64,000 nucleotides of DNA from Pectinatus cerevisiiphilus (GCF_004341685.1 NZ_SMAA01000007.1:1-64000); one strand, 5' to 3'; shown: positions 36,448-45,131, numbered from the stretch's first letter. Translations and numbers: made by a program. Notes: a model not told the origin generated them from the letters alone.

Positions 36448-37239
36448 TCAATTATTCCAAAAAAAGAATTTTTTATGACAAATTTTAAATAAGACATCTA
36501 TTATCATGCCTATAAGCCCTATCGTAAGGATGCCTACAAAAATATTAGCCGTATTCATCATTCTTTGTGATTGTATTATCATGAAACCAATTCCGGAAGA
36601 TGCTCCTACTAACTCTGCTACTATTACATAAGTCCATGCCCATCCTAAAACTGTTCGAAAAGTGTCCATTATATCTGGTAATGCTTTAGGAAGAATTATC
36701 TTCCACAACACATTTGCTTTAGTAGTCCCTAGTGTATAAGATACCTCTATCATGGATAAGGGTACATTACGGACATTAGTTGCAATCATTAAAATTAATT
36801 GTGGCAAACTTCCTAAGATTATTACAGCAATTTTTTCTGGTTCATCAATACCAATCCACAAAATGAACAGAGGAATAAATGCTGAGGCAGGTAAATATCT
36901 AACAAATGAAACCACATATTCCAAAAAAGCCGAAACAGGTGCATATGTCCCGATCATAAGTCCTAATGGCAACGCAATCACTGCTGCTATTATAAATCCA
37001 GCCATAACACGAAATACTGTTATACCTATATCTTTTATAAAATCTCCTTGTGTAAATAAATTTATTGCAGTTTTTACTACCTCAGTTGGAGGTGGTAAAA
37101 AAAATGGATCTACTTTACCCGTTAATGTAAATACTGCCCATATTCCTAAAATTATTGCAAAAGCCACCGTTGCTATAAAAAAAACATGTGTGGATTTTAT
37201 TTTTTCTTTAGGCATAAATGCATCTAATAATGAATTCAT
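36448..37239 (-). CDS. ABC transporter permease, SsuC/TauC type
   Basis: A 263-residue inner-membrane permease of the BPD_transp_1 family with about six membrane segments, the first near 18-38. The cytoplasmic coupling loop is in EVSYTLGTTKANVLWKIILPKALPDI (split about 170-195), which corresponds to the EAA motif of this family. AGGAGG precedes the ATG. It is the first gene of the importer operon: permease, ATPase, 76-aa protein, binding protein. Confidence 0.92.
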   Translation of the reverse strand: MNSLLDAFMPKEKIKSTHVFFIATVAFAIILGIWAVFTLTGKVDPFFLPPPTEVVKTAINLFTQGDFIKDIGITVFRVMAGFIIAAVIALPLGLMIGTYAPVSAFLEYVVSFVRYLPASAFIPLFILWIGIDEPEKIAVIILGSLPQLILMIATNVRNVPLSMIEVSYTLGTTKANVLWKIILPKALPDIMDTFRTVLGWAWTYVIVAELVGASSGIGFMIIQSQRMMNTANIFVGILTIGLIGMIIDVLFKICHKKFFFWNN

Positions 37240-37268
37240 TTTTTCCTCCTATAATATATAAATATTTA

Positions 37269-37310
37269 TTACATAATTATTTTATAGCCACCACACATAC
37301 CTCCATACAT
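37269..37310 (-). CDS. Possible 13-codon leader ORF upstream of the importer operon
   Basis: Reads MYGGMCGGYKIIM then TAA, 29 bases ahead of the permease start. An in-frame ATG also lies one codon upstream. No good ribosome binding site precedes it, though GGAGG lies inside the frame just before its second ATG. A leader peptide with a Cys would suit sulfur-responsive control, but the reading frame may be chance. Confidence 0.25.
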   Translation of the reverse strand: MYGGMCGGYKIIM

Positions 37311-37327
37311 CATAATTTAAATAAATC

Positions 37328-37460
37328 ATTTTTAATTATTAATGATAATTTCATTTATATAAAATTATAAATAAAAAATGGTGCTTATCTCGGATAAGAT
37401 AAGCACCATTGCTTTTATGTATTTTATAATAATATGAAATAAGAAATTTGTCAATATATA
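37328..37460. repeat. Degenerate direct repeat, copy 1 (between the importer operon and the LarA-like gene)
   Basis: Shares with 38775-38905 an AT-rich block containing TTAATGATA, then AAAAAATGG, a GC hairpin with AAGATAAGC, then TTGCTTT and TTTGTCAA. The two copies differ by scattered changes and small gaps. Each holds the terminator of one transcription unit and the probable promoter region of the next. Confidence 0.6.
37377..37410 (-). terminator. Terminator of the LarA-like gene
   Basis: A perfect 14-bp stem (37377-37390 with 37397-37410, 6-base loop) is followed by TTTTATTTAT on the minus strand. Confidence 0.85.
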
Positions 37461-37497
37461 TTATTTTATTATTTGTTTAATCATAACTTTTGCAGTA

Positions 37498-38730
37498 TCA
37501 TGTTTGAACTTCCATATATTCATTTTTCTTCACTTCGGGCAATAAAGCTTCAGATACTTCTATATACTCTAATTGTAAAGTATTTTTAATACGAACAATT
37601 TTTAGGTTTTTCTTTTGCACATTACGAATAGTCCGAACAGCTATACGGATAGCTTCCTCTTCTGTATCAACCATAAGTGGTATTTTAACATCTTCTATAC
37701 ATTTACAAGCCACTGCATTTGTATACATGGCTTCAAAATCCAATTTATGAAATACCTTTTTTGTAATAATATCAAACAAACCTAATCCTATACCATTACC
37801 ATGAGAACTATCAGTTATATCCAATAATATCATTTTTTTTATTTTGGGAAATGGTAACATAAATTCTTTTAATACGGAACTTCTTCCTACTATATTAGGG
37901 TCATATCCAGCTCCTGAAATATTTTTACCAATTTCTTTCATAATCAACACATCAACTGCAGTTAATCTAATGAAAGGCATATATTTTTTTGCTGTCTTTA
38001 AAAGTATTTTCTCCTGTGCAACTATATGTTCTGCTGGGATAACATCTATACATGCTGTTTTATCATATCCATTCTCAAGAATAGCAACACCAAACCCTAC
38101 ATTTGTTTTCTCGATGATTGTCTTGGCTCCCTCTTCAATTATTTGAGAAAATTTAGAAGGGACCACTTCATGAATAGTTGAGCACCCCTTTTGATTTCCT
38201 AATCCTATCACAAGCATCTTACAAAGTCCGCTTTGAATGTCACCAACAAAGTCTGTATGTATCTTTATTCGATTAATAGGTATTATCAAATCTGCTTTTA
38301 TAGCTTCTTGATCAAAAAATAATGGTACATTACTTGAAAGTACTCCTATTTTCCGCACATTAACCTTTGTTACTATTGGTATGTGTAAATTATCTTCAGT
38401 AATACCATAGCTTGACAAAATCTCTCTTTGTCCTTCTTCTGTTCCATTACCATGGCTTCCCATAGCTGATAAGATAAACGGTTTAGCTCCTTTTTCGAGC
38501 AGTACATTCACTACCGTAGAAACTATTGTAAGTATATTTTTTATACCTCTGCTTCCTACACAAACAGCCACACGCATTCCAGGTAAAATTTTTTTAGACA
38601 CATCAGTAACCATCATTTTCTGTCTTATTATTTCTGGAATGTTTACTAATTCATCATTTGGAAAAATCTGCCTTATTTTATACATTCTCGGTAAATTATA
38701 TTTTGTATTATCTTCCAGTAAGATAGCCAT
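37498..38730 (-). CDS. LarA-like protein (lactate racemase N-terminal domain/DUF2088 family)
   Basis: The 410-residue protein resembles the nickel-pincer-nucleotide racemase/epimerase superfamily. The N-terminal domain has GMRVAVCVGSRG (about 51-62) and SAMGSHGNGTEEGQ (about 88-101). Candidate cofactor and catalytic residues are His93, His158 (RIKIH), Lys171 (GLCKM) and His187 (STIHE). The Lys-to-His spacing of 16 equals that of LarA as remembered. The Asp/Arg motif of lactate-specific LarA is not seen, so the substrate is probably a different hydroxy acid. The ATG at 38730 is chosen because GGGAG lies 7 bases ahead. The larB, larC and larE cofactor genes are not in the window. Confidence 0.75.
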   Translation of the reverse strand: MAILLEDNTKYNLPRMYKIRQIFPNDELVNIPEIIRQKMMVTDVSKKILPGMRVAVCVGSRGIKNILTIVSTVVNVLLEKGAKPFILSAMGSHGNGTEEGQREILSSYGITEDNLHIPIVTKVNVRKIGVLSSNVPLFFDQEAIKADLIIPINRIKIHTDFVGDIQSGLCKMLVIGLGNQKGCSTIHEVVPSKFSQIIEEGAKTIIEKTNVGFGVAILENGYDKTACIDVIPAEHIVAQEKILLKTAKKYMPFIRLTAVDVLIMKEIGKNISGAGYDPNIVGRSSVLKEFMLPFPKIKKMILLDITDSSHGNGIGLGLFDIITKKVFHKLDFEAMYTNAVACKCIEDVKIPLMVDTEEEAIRIAVRTIRNVQKKNLKIVRIKNTLQLEYIEVSEALLPEVKKNEYMEVQT

Positions 38731-38774
38731 AAAATTCTCCCTCATAATTAGAATAATGTATTAATTTAAAAAAT

Positions 38775-38905
38775 CTTTTTATATAATTAATGATATATTT
38801 ATTTATTGAATAAGTAAAAAAATGGCACCTATCATAAGATAAGCGCCTTTGCTTTCATTTGTTTATTGTATCTATTTTAAGATTATTTGTCAAATACATC
38901 ATATA
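38775..38905. repeat. Degenerate direct repeat, copy 2 (between the LarA-like gene and scpB)
   Basis: Partner of 37328-37460. It lies on the other side of the LarA-like gene, so that gene is bracketed by the pair. It holds the scpB terminator and the probable LarA-like promoter region. Confidence 0.6.
38821..38850 (-). terminator. Terminator of the scpA-scpB unit
   Basis: An imperfect hairpin (GGCGCTTATC/GATAGGTGCC on the minus strand) is followed by ATTTTTTT. It lies about 90 bases past scpB. Confidence 0.7.
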
Positions 38906-38939
38906 TATTACCTAATTGATATTGCAACTTATCTCCTCA

Positions 38940-39458
38940 TCAAAAAGGCAGCGACGGCAATTGGTTAAGATCGGCCAATCCAAAGCATTTCAAAAAAGTA
39001 TTTGTCGTTCCATACATAATAGGACGCCCTACTACCTTTTTCCGCCCCAGTTCCTGAATTAATTCCCGTTCTAAAAGCTTATTTATAATACTGTCTGCGC
39101 GGACACCCCGTATGTTTTCAATCTCCTGTTTAGTTATTGGCTGCTTAAAGGCAATAATAGACAATGTTTCCATTGCCGGTGCAGATAATTTTTTATCTGT
39201 TATTGCTGTCAATTTTTCCAAGTAACTAGCCATTTCCGGTTTTGTACACATTTGATAGGAATTAGCTATCTTTTTTATCATAAGGCCACAGCCATCCCTA
39301 TTCAGATCTTTCTGCAGTTCTGCTATCAAAGCTGCAACATTTTCCGTATCGACTTCCAAAATCTCCGCTATCTGTTCAACAGGTAATGGATCGGCACAAA
39401 CAAACAGCATTGCCTCAAGTGGTGCCTTCAATTTTTCATAAAACATTTTCTTCATCAT
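38940..39458 (-). CDS. scpB: Segregation and condensation protein ScpB
   Basis: Winged-helix subunit of the SMC-ScpAB condensin. The 172-residue protein has AMLFVCADPLPVEQIAEIL (about 17-35), TLSIIAFKQPITKQEIENIRG (split about 98-118), and LGRKKVVGRPIMYGTT (about 137-152), the characteristic ScpB blocks. The start overlaps scpA by 23 bases. The first ATG was kept, but the ATG at 39446 is also possible. Confidence 0.95.
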   Translation of the reverse strand: MMKKMFYEKLKAPLEAMLFVCADPLPVEQIAEILEVDTENVAALIAELQKDLNRDGCGLMIKKIANSYQMCTKPEMASYLEKLTAITDKKLSAPAMETLSIIAFKQPITKQEIENIRGVRADSIINKLLERELIQELGRKKVVGRPIMYGTTNTFLKCFGLADLNQLPSLPF

Positions 39459-40173
39459 TCCTCAAAAAAATATATATCGGTGAAAAAGAATAATTTTGTT
39501 TTATAGATATTCTTTGTAATTTTATTAATTCCAACATTGCCAAAAAAGTAACAATCATTTCCATTCTATTACTGTCATCACTGAATGCTTCTGTAAAAGG
39601 CAAGGTATTTTGTTCTTTATCTTTTAACAATTTTAATATTATAAGCATTTTATCCTGTACACTGAACTTATCCCGAGTGACCTTTTTTATAGGCTCATTA
39701 GCCAATTGGCCTTCCATCACATTTTGGAAAGCCTGCCATAGCATCTTCATATCCAAATTTTGCGGTGGTAAATACCGCACAGGCCCGAGACTTGATTCCC
39801 TGTAAAAAATTTTTTCCTGTACCGCTGCCATTTCATCAAGCACATTGCTTATTTCCTTAAAACGGCGATATTCCAAAAGGCGTTCCACAAGTTCTTGCCG
39901 CGGATCATCTTCTTGCTGGTCTTCCGCCTCATGTTGCCGTTCTGGCAGCATGATACGTGATTTTATTTGTAGTAATTCTGCCGCCATAAGTAAAAATTCG
40001 CTGGCTATTTCAATGTTAAATTCACGGAACTGATTAAGATAAGTAAGATATTGTTCTGTCAAAACAGCCACCGGTATATCATAAATATCAATTTTATTTT
40101 TTTCAATTAAGTGCAAAAGCAAATCGAGCGGACCCTCAAAAGCTTTTAAATGTACTTTATATTCTAAAGACAT
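39436..40173 (-). CDS. scpA: Segregation and condensation protein ScpA
   Basis: Kleisin subunit that bridges the SMC heads. The 245-residue protein starts EYKVHLKAFEGPLDLLLHLI (split about 4-23) with KNKIDIYDIPV following, the hallmark of ScpA. A variable acidic middle (about 90-120) leads to the winged-helix C terminus that contains FLAMLELIKLQRI. It is coupled to scpB; smc itself is not in the window. Confidence 0.96.
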   Translation of the reverse strand: MSLEYKVHLKAFEGPLDLLLHLIEKNKIDIYDIPVAVLTEQYLTYLNQFREFNIEIASEFLLMAAELLQIKSRIMLPERQHEAEDQQEDDPRQELVERLLEYRRFKEISNVLDEMAAVQEKIFYRESSLGPVRYLPPQNLDMKMLWQAFQNVMEGQLANEPIKKVTRDKFSVQDKMLIILKLLKDKEQNTLPFTEAFSDDSNRMEMIVTFLAMLELIKLQRISIKQNYSFSPIYIFLRNDEENVL

Positions 40174-40190
40174 AATATCATCCTATACCC

Positions 40191-40242
40191 ACGCACACCA
40201 CACAGGCCCTCATTTGTCAGCGGGAGCCCGTATGGTGTGTGT
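40191..40242 (+). terminator. GC-rich hairpin between scpA and the M50 gene
   Basis: Arms of about 15 bases (GCACACCACACAGGC against GCCCGTATGGTGTGT, two mismatches) enclose a 20-base loop. The plus-strand tail is GTATTTTTC; on the minus strand no T run follows. It would terminate plus-strand transcription, though no plus-strand gene is known here. It may instead act as an mRNA structure. Confidence 0.45.
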
Positions 40243-40262
40243 ATTTTTCAATATTGGTGTAT

Positions 40263-40898
40263 TTAAATTTGAATCAGCAATGCCATAACAAATCTAATCA
40301 AGTTCATGATTGGTATAGTAAACAGACTCAGAAAGTTTCCCAGCATACGGGTATTAGCGAGTAATAAAAAAACTACAAGAATAACCATACTATAGCGTTC
40401 TATCTGCGCATACTGTCTGGCGAGTTCATAAGGTAAAATGTTCATTAGTATTCTCGATCCATCCAGTGGAGGGATAGGCAGCATATTAAATACCGCGAAA
40501 TTCACATTATAAATCATTACCATCAGTAAAACCTGTGTTAACCATTGTTCCATATAACCAAATTTATAAAGAAGCGCCAATACTATTCCGGCAACAAAAG
40601 CTGCTACGATATTGGACGCTGGACCGGCAAGCGAAACAAGAATATCATCCCGCCGCATATTGCGAAAATTTCTTGGGTTTATCATGACAGGCCTAGCCCA
40701 ACCAAATTTAAAAAGAAACAACGCAATCAGGCCCCACGGATCAATATGTGCTATAGGGTTTAGAGTGAGTCTGCCCTGCAGCCGAGGGGTAAAATCACCG
40801 CAATATACTGCGGCTCTGGCATGTGCATATTCATGAACCGTCAGAGCAATAATAAGACCCGGAATTCCATAGATCATTTCAGGGCCAAAACCAAACAT
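40263..40898 (-). CDS. Site-2 protease family (M50) membrane metalloprotease
   Basis: A compact 211-residue intramembrane protease with about five hydrophobic segments. The zinc motif is HEYAH (22-26) in the first helix; the second zinc/active-site motif is PPLDG (about 145-149) in NMLPIPPLDGSRI. It lacks the PDZ domain of RseP-type proteases. Homologues commonly neighbour scpAB in Firmicutes; their substrates are unknown. GGAGG precedes the ATG. Confidence 0.92.
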   Translation of the reverse strand: MFGFGPEMIYGIPGLIIALTVHEYAHARAAVYCGDFTPRLQGRLTLNPIAHIDPWGLIALFLFKFGWARPVMINPRNFRNMRRDDILVSLAGPASNIVAAFVAGIVLALLYKFGYMEQWLTQVLLMVMIYNVNFAVFNMLPIPPLDGSRILMNILPYELARQYAQIERYSMVILVVFLLLANTRMLGNFLSLFTIPIMNLIRFVMALLIQI

Positions 40899-40921
40899 AA
40901 GGACCTCCTATCGCTGAACAC

Positions 40922-41473
40922 TCAGCATTTTTTATTTTTGATTCTGTCGACTAAAAGTATCGCTGAAATAGATTTTGCATCTATTATTTCACCATTATAT
41001 ACCATTTCTATAGCCTTTGCCAAAGGAATTGTCACTAAGTTAAGAAATTCGTCATCATCTGGATGCATTTTACCTGCTTTAAGATCTTCCGCTAAATAAG
41101 TATGTATATGTTCATTAGAAAAACCAACGGTAGTTGCCAATGTAAAAAGCTTTGTGTATTTTCCAGCAGTATAGCCTGTTTCTTCACTAAGTTCACGTTT
41201 AGCACATTCCAGCGGTTCTTCCCCCTTTAGATCAAGTTTTCCTGCTGGTATTTCCAATGTCACCTGCTGAACAGGATAACGATACTGCCGCACCATAATG
41301 ATATTCCCTTCAGCGGTATATGGTATGACGGCCGATGCGCCAGGATGTTTTATCCATTCTCTGCTGGCATGACGCCCATTGGGCAGCTCCACTTCATCTT
41401 TTTTTACATGCAGCAGATTACCATCAAAAACATCTACAGAAGAAATTTTTTTTTCAATTAAATCTTCATACAT
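40922..41473 (-). CDS. nudF: NUDIX hydrolase, ADP-ribose pyrophosphatase type
   Basis: Hydrolyses ADP-ribose and related nucleoside diphosphate sugars. The Nudix box is GKLDLKGEEPLECAKRELSEETGY (split about 97-120), matching GX5EX7REUXEEXGU, and IPAGK and MVRQYRYP upstream fit the ADPRase subgroup. The ATG at 41473 (183 codons) is preferred because GGAG lies 9 bases ahead; the frame opens at 41488. It lies between recN and the M50 protease gene. Confidence 0.92.
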   Translation of the reverse strand: MYEDLIEKKISSVDVFDGNLLHVKKDEVELPNGRHASREWIKHPGASAVIPYTAEGNIIMVRQYRYPVQQVTLEIPAGKLDLKGEEPLECAKRELSEETGYTAGKYTKLFTLATTVGFSNEHIHTYLAEDLKAGKMHPDDDEFLNLVTIPLAKAIEMVYNGEIIDAKSISAILLVDRIKNKKC

Positions 41474-41528
41474 AATTGCCATCTCCATATCAAAATAATT
41501 TTAACTCACTTATAACGTGCTCAAAAGT

Positions 41529-43223
41529 TCACTTTTTTTGCAACCTTTTTTTCAGTTTGGCATTGTTAAGCATCTCCATTGCATTATCCAACGAAGCTGC
41601 CGTTATGTCAATCCCTGAAGCCATACGCGCTATTTCATTGAGCTGTTCCCCTGAAGAAAGTCTTTTAATACGCGTAATTGTATGCTCTTGCTGCACCACT
41701 TTATCAATATAAAAATGGGCATCTGCCATACAGGCTATTTGCGGTAAATGGGTAATACACAATACTTGTTTGAAGGCAGCTATTTTCACTATTCGTTCAG
41801 CTACCATCTGTGCCGTTTTACCACCTATGCCTGCATCTATTTCATCAAACACCATTATACCTACGCTGTCATTTGCCGCTGTCACTGTTTTTATTGCCAA
41901 GGCAATACGTGACAATTCACCACCTGATGCGGTTTTTTGAAGCGGCCTACATTCTTCGCCGATGTTTGCGCAAAATAATATCTGAGCATTTTCCGTACCA
42001 GTTTTACTATATTCCTGCGTATCTGTAATCTCTATGACAAATTGGGCATCATGCATTCCCAGATCAAGCAATTGTTCCCTTATCAAGCCGGATAATGATG
42101 CCGCCGTCGTTTTACGTAAATTTTTCAACTCACCAGCAGCTTTTTTCAATTTTTCTTCTGCCGAATCAACTTCTGCACGCAGATTATTTATTATAATATC
42201 GTAATTTTCTATCTCGTCCAGCTCATCCCTTATTCTTTTCTGATAAGCCAAAACGTCATCAACTTCTGGACCATATTTTCTACAGAGTCTTTCGATATCA
42301 TCACTGCGCCGTAAAAGGGAATTCAATTTTGCTGGCTCATAATCAATACTATCTATATAATCGCGTACTTCATAGCTGGTTTCCTGCAACTGTATATAAG
42401 CATCATCAATTACTTTTTTTGTATTGGCAAAACTTTGGTCATATTTTAAAAGTGCTTCCAAATTTTTTTGGATTTGCGATAAGGATGTCAAAACAGCCGC
42501 ATTACTGCTATCATCTGAAAGCAACATATGCGTCGATTTTACTAAGTCAGCTATTTTTTCCGCATTGGACAATTTTTTTATCTGTTCTTCGAGCTTTTTG
42601 TCTTCATCAGGCTGAATAGCTATTGCCTCAATTTCATCATTTTGCCATCTGAGCATCTCTATCCGTTCCGCATAATTTTTTGATGCATCTTCTTTTTCTG
42701 TTAAAGCTTTCACAGCCATTTTATACCTGCTGTATGCTTCTTGGTATTTTTTCATGCATTCTTCAAAGTCCGGTGCAGCACGGTCAACCAAAGCCAATTG
42801 TTCTTCAGGGCGCAATAATGACTGGTTCTCATTTTGTCCATGAATATCAATCAAGAGCTCACCTAATTCTTTTAAAACTGCTACTGTAACTTGGCAACCA
42901 TTTATCTGGATGATATTTCTACCGTTTTTATTTATCTGCCTGACTATGATGATTTCGTCGGTTTCATCAAGGATAGCCTTTTCTTCCAAAAAATTATGTA
43001 TCATTTTGCTATCAATAGTACAGACAGCTTCAACCCGCAGATAGCTGCCACCATTTCTTATAGTCTCGGTATTTGACCGCTGTCCCATTAATAAACCCAA
43101 TGCTCCCAGCAACAAGGATTTACCTGCTCCTGTTTCACCAGTCAGTATATTAAGCCCGTTGTCAAAATTGACCTGCAAATGATCAATAAGCGCAAGATTC
43201 CATACAGTCAATGTTTTCAGCAT
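41529..43223 (-). CDS. recN: DNA repair protein RecN
   Basis: SMC-like ATPase for double-strand break repair. The 564-residue protein has Walker A GETGAGKSLLLGAL (about 29-42). Long coiled coils (about 150-370) follow, then signature and Walker B motifs near the C terminus, including ASGGELSRIALAIK and MVFDEIDAGIGG. The C terminus is normal. The argR-recN order is conserved in Firmicutes; argR ends 28 bases upstream. Confidence 0.96.
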   Translation of the reverse strand: MLKTLTVWNLALIDHLQVNFDNGLNILTGETGAGKSLLLGALGLLMGQRSNTETIRNGGSYLRVEAVCTIDSKMIHNFLEEKAILDETDEIIIVRQINKNGRNIIQINGCQVTVAVLKELGELLIDIHGQNENQSLLRPEEQLALVDRAAPDFEECMKKYQEAYSRYKMAVKALTEKEDASKNYAERIEMLRWQNDEIEAIAIQPDEDKKLEEQIKKLSNAEKIADLVKSTHMLLSDDSSNAAVLTSLSQIQKNLEALLKYDQSFANTKKVIDDAYIQLQETSYEVRDYIDSIDYEPAKLNSLLRRSDDIERLCRKYGPEVDDVLAYQKRIRDELDEIENYDIIINNLRAEVDSAEEKLKKAAGELKNLRKTTAASLSGLIREQLLDLGMHDAQFVIEITDTQEYSKTGTENAQILFCANIGEECRPLQKTASGGELSRIALAIKTVTAANDSVGIMVFDEIDAGIGGKTAQMVAERIVKIAAFKQVLCITHLPQIACMADAHFYIDKVVQQEHTITRIKRLSSGEQLNEIARMASGIDITAASLDNAMEMLNNAKLKKRLQKK

Positions 43224-43251
43224 ACAGACATATCCCTCTTTACCAACAATA

Positions 43252-43704
43252 TCAAGATATAAATTTTTCCAGTTTTTTCATTACTTTCTCTACAGCAGAT
43301 AAAGGTTTGATAACGACTAAAATATTATCATCACCTGCCACAGTTCCAATTATTTCTGGCCATTTTGCATAATCCAAGGTTGAGGCAACAGCATTTGCGG
43401 CTCCCGGCAGTGTCTTTACGACAATAATATTTTCACTACAATCAATGTCGATGACACTGTCATGGAAAATACGTTCCATACGATTTTTAGAAAAGAAAAA
43501 CTTTTTATCAGAAGGACACGCATAACGGTAACGGCCATCATCTGTAGGTATTTTTATCAGCATCATTTCTTTAATATCTCTTGAAACTGTAGCCTGTGTT
43601 ACGTCAATATGATGATTGCGCAATGCTTCGGCAAGTTCTTCTTGTGTTTCAATAATTGAGTTTTCAATAATGCTTTTAATTTTCTCATGTCTCAGTGATT
43701 TCAT
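43252..43704 (-). CDS. argR: Arginine repressor ArgR
   Basis: Hexameric arginine-responsive regulator. The 150-residue protein has an N-terminal winged helix (EELAEALRNHHIDVTQATVSRDI split about 18-40) and the C-terminal arginine-binding oligomerisation domain with TLPGAANAVASTLD (about 97-110) and GTVAGDDNILVV (about 119-130). The position before recN is typical. No arginine biosynthesis genes are in the window. Confidence 0.95.
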   Translation of the reverse strand: MKSLRHEKIKSIIENSIIETQEELAEALRNHHIDVTQATVSRDIKEMMLIKIPTDDGRYRYACPSDKKFFFSKNRMERIFHDSVIDIDCSENIIVVKTLPGAANAVASTLDYAKWPEIIGTVAGDDNILVVIKPLSAVEKVMKKLEKFIS

Positions 43705-43710
43705 CTAAAT

Positions 43711-44268
43711 TCACCCCTGTTTTTCTATCCAACACAATGCCGGAGCATTGATATGGTTGTGCAGTCTATACCAGCACGCTGTAAAAATATGCTTATCCAT
43801 CATTTTAGTATATTTCAGCAAACTTAGATATTCGTTATAGCCTTCATCATGCCCTGGATAAGCTACAATTGAAATTATGCCATTGGTTTTTAGTAAATCT
43901 TTTACTATGTCAACGGTCTTTATTACCGTATCAGCATGGGTAGTTATCTCATGTGCTGCTTCCGGCAAATAGCCTAGATTAAAAAGGACTGCATCGATGG
44001 ATTTATCTCTCACATATTTCTTTATATTTATATGCGAATCGCATATATAAGATATATTTTTTACATATTCTTTAGTTATTTCTTTGGTATTATCTATGGC
44101 TTTTTGCTGAATATCAAATGCGTATATATGCGCACCCTGGGCATTACGTGCTAAAAACAATGTGTCAAGGCCATTGCCACAAGTAGCATCAACGAGTAGT
44201 TTGGCATCTTTTACCACTTCTTTTAAAAGACAATGGTTAACCTGTATTGCATTACTGAGTGTCTGCAT
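43711..44268 (-). CDS. mnmM: tRNA-modifying class I SAM methyltransferase, MnmM/YtqB family
   Basis: A 185-residue Rossmann methyltransferase of the family long called putative rRNA methylase and more recently described as MnmM, which methylates aminomethyluridine at the tRNA wobble position. It shows LVDATCGNGLDTLFLA (about 25-40, SAM binding), AVLFNLGYLPEA (about 93-104, catalytic region) and VAYPGHDEGYNEY (about 136-148). It sits between nadK and argR, 1 base after nadK. The family is clear; the exact tRNA substrate is inferred. Confidence 0.85.
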   Translation of the reverse strand: MQTLSNAIQVNHCLLKEVVKDAKLLVDATCGNGLDTLFLARNAQGAHIYAFDIQQKAIDNTKEITKEYVKNISYICDSHINIKKYVRDKSIDAVLFNLGYLPEAAHEITTHADTVIKTVDIVKDLLKTNGIISIVAYPGHDEGYNEYLSLLKYTKMMDKHIFTACWYRLHNHINAPALCWIEKQG

Positions 44269-44269
44269 T

Positions 44270-45118
44270 TTAATTACTCCGAATCAATTTATTCAATAAA
44301 ATCTTGTAATAATTTTTGTCGTCAAATTTTATAATTTTAGCAGAAAAAGGTGCCTTACAAACCACCACTTGTTCATCTGAAGCAATAGGATATACATCCT
44401 GCCCGTCAAAAGTCAGTATTACTTCCTGGCTCGTATCCTTGACCTTTATACTTATTTCTTCTGTTTCATTTATTATCATAGGACGTACATAAAAGGTATG
44501 TGGACAAATAGGTGTGATTAAAAGCACTTTCACCTTAGGATTTATTATCGGCCCTCCTGCTGAAAGGGAATAAGCCGTTGATCCAGTAGAAGTCGAAACA
44601 ATAAGACCATCAGCACGATAGCTGGGTATTTTATAAGAATCAAACTCCATTTCCAAGCCTACCATGCGGGCCACGCCTGCACTTGTCAGTACAATATCAT
44701 TTACTGCATACCCCGCCAATTTAAGCGCATTATCTTTTTTTATATAACCGGCGAGCATTAAGCGTTGTTCTATATTATAATTGCCATTTAATATCTTGAG
44801 CAATTTATTTTCCAATTCAGGAACCTCAATATCTGCCAAAAAGCCCAGATTCCCTATATTGATACCGCACACAGGTATATTATGTGGCGCTAACAATCTG
44901 CAAACACCAAGTAATGTACCATCACCGCCAATGCTAATACCGACATCTATTTCCGCTTTGAGGATATTATCTACGCCGATATCTTCATAACCAAAGAGCT
45001 CCGCCATTTCTTGCGGCACAAAAACATCCACATCTTGTTTTGCCAAAAATGTCATCACTCTATCAAGAGTATCCTTACTGGCTGCTTTCTTGCAATTTGG
45101 GAAAATACCTATTCTCAT
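44270..45118 (-). CDS. nadK: NAD kinase
   Basis: Phosphorylates NAD to NADP. The 282-residue protein has the GGDGT motif (ISIGGDGTLLG, about 61-71), the NE/D-bearing NDIVLTS segment (about 139-145), and SYRADGLIVSTSTGSTAYSLS (split about 168-188), all diagnostic for NadK. GAGGAAG precedes the ATG. It follows tlyA by 13 bases. Confidence 0.96.
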   Translation of the reverse strand: MRIGIFPNCKKAASKDTLDRVMTFLAKQDVDVFVPQEMAELFGYEDIGVDNILKAEIDVGISIGGDGTLLGVCRLLAPHNIPVCGINIGNLGFLADIEVPELENKLLKILNGNYNIEQRLMLAGYIKKDNALKLAGYAVNDIVLTSAGVARMVGLEMEFDSYKIPSYRADGLIVSTSTGSTAYSLSAGGPIINPKVKVLLITPICPHTFYVRPMIINETEEISIKVKDTSQEVILTFDGQDVYPIASDEQVVVCKAPFSAKIIKFDDKNYYKILLNKLIRSN

Positions 45119-45131
45119 TTTTCTTCCTCTA

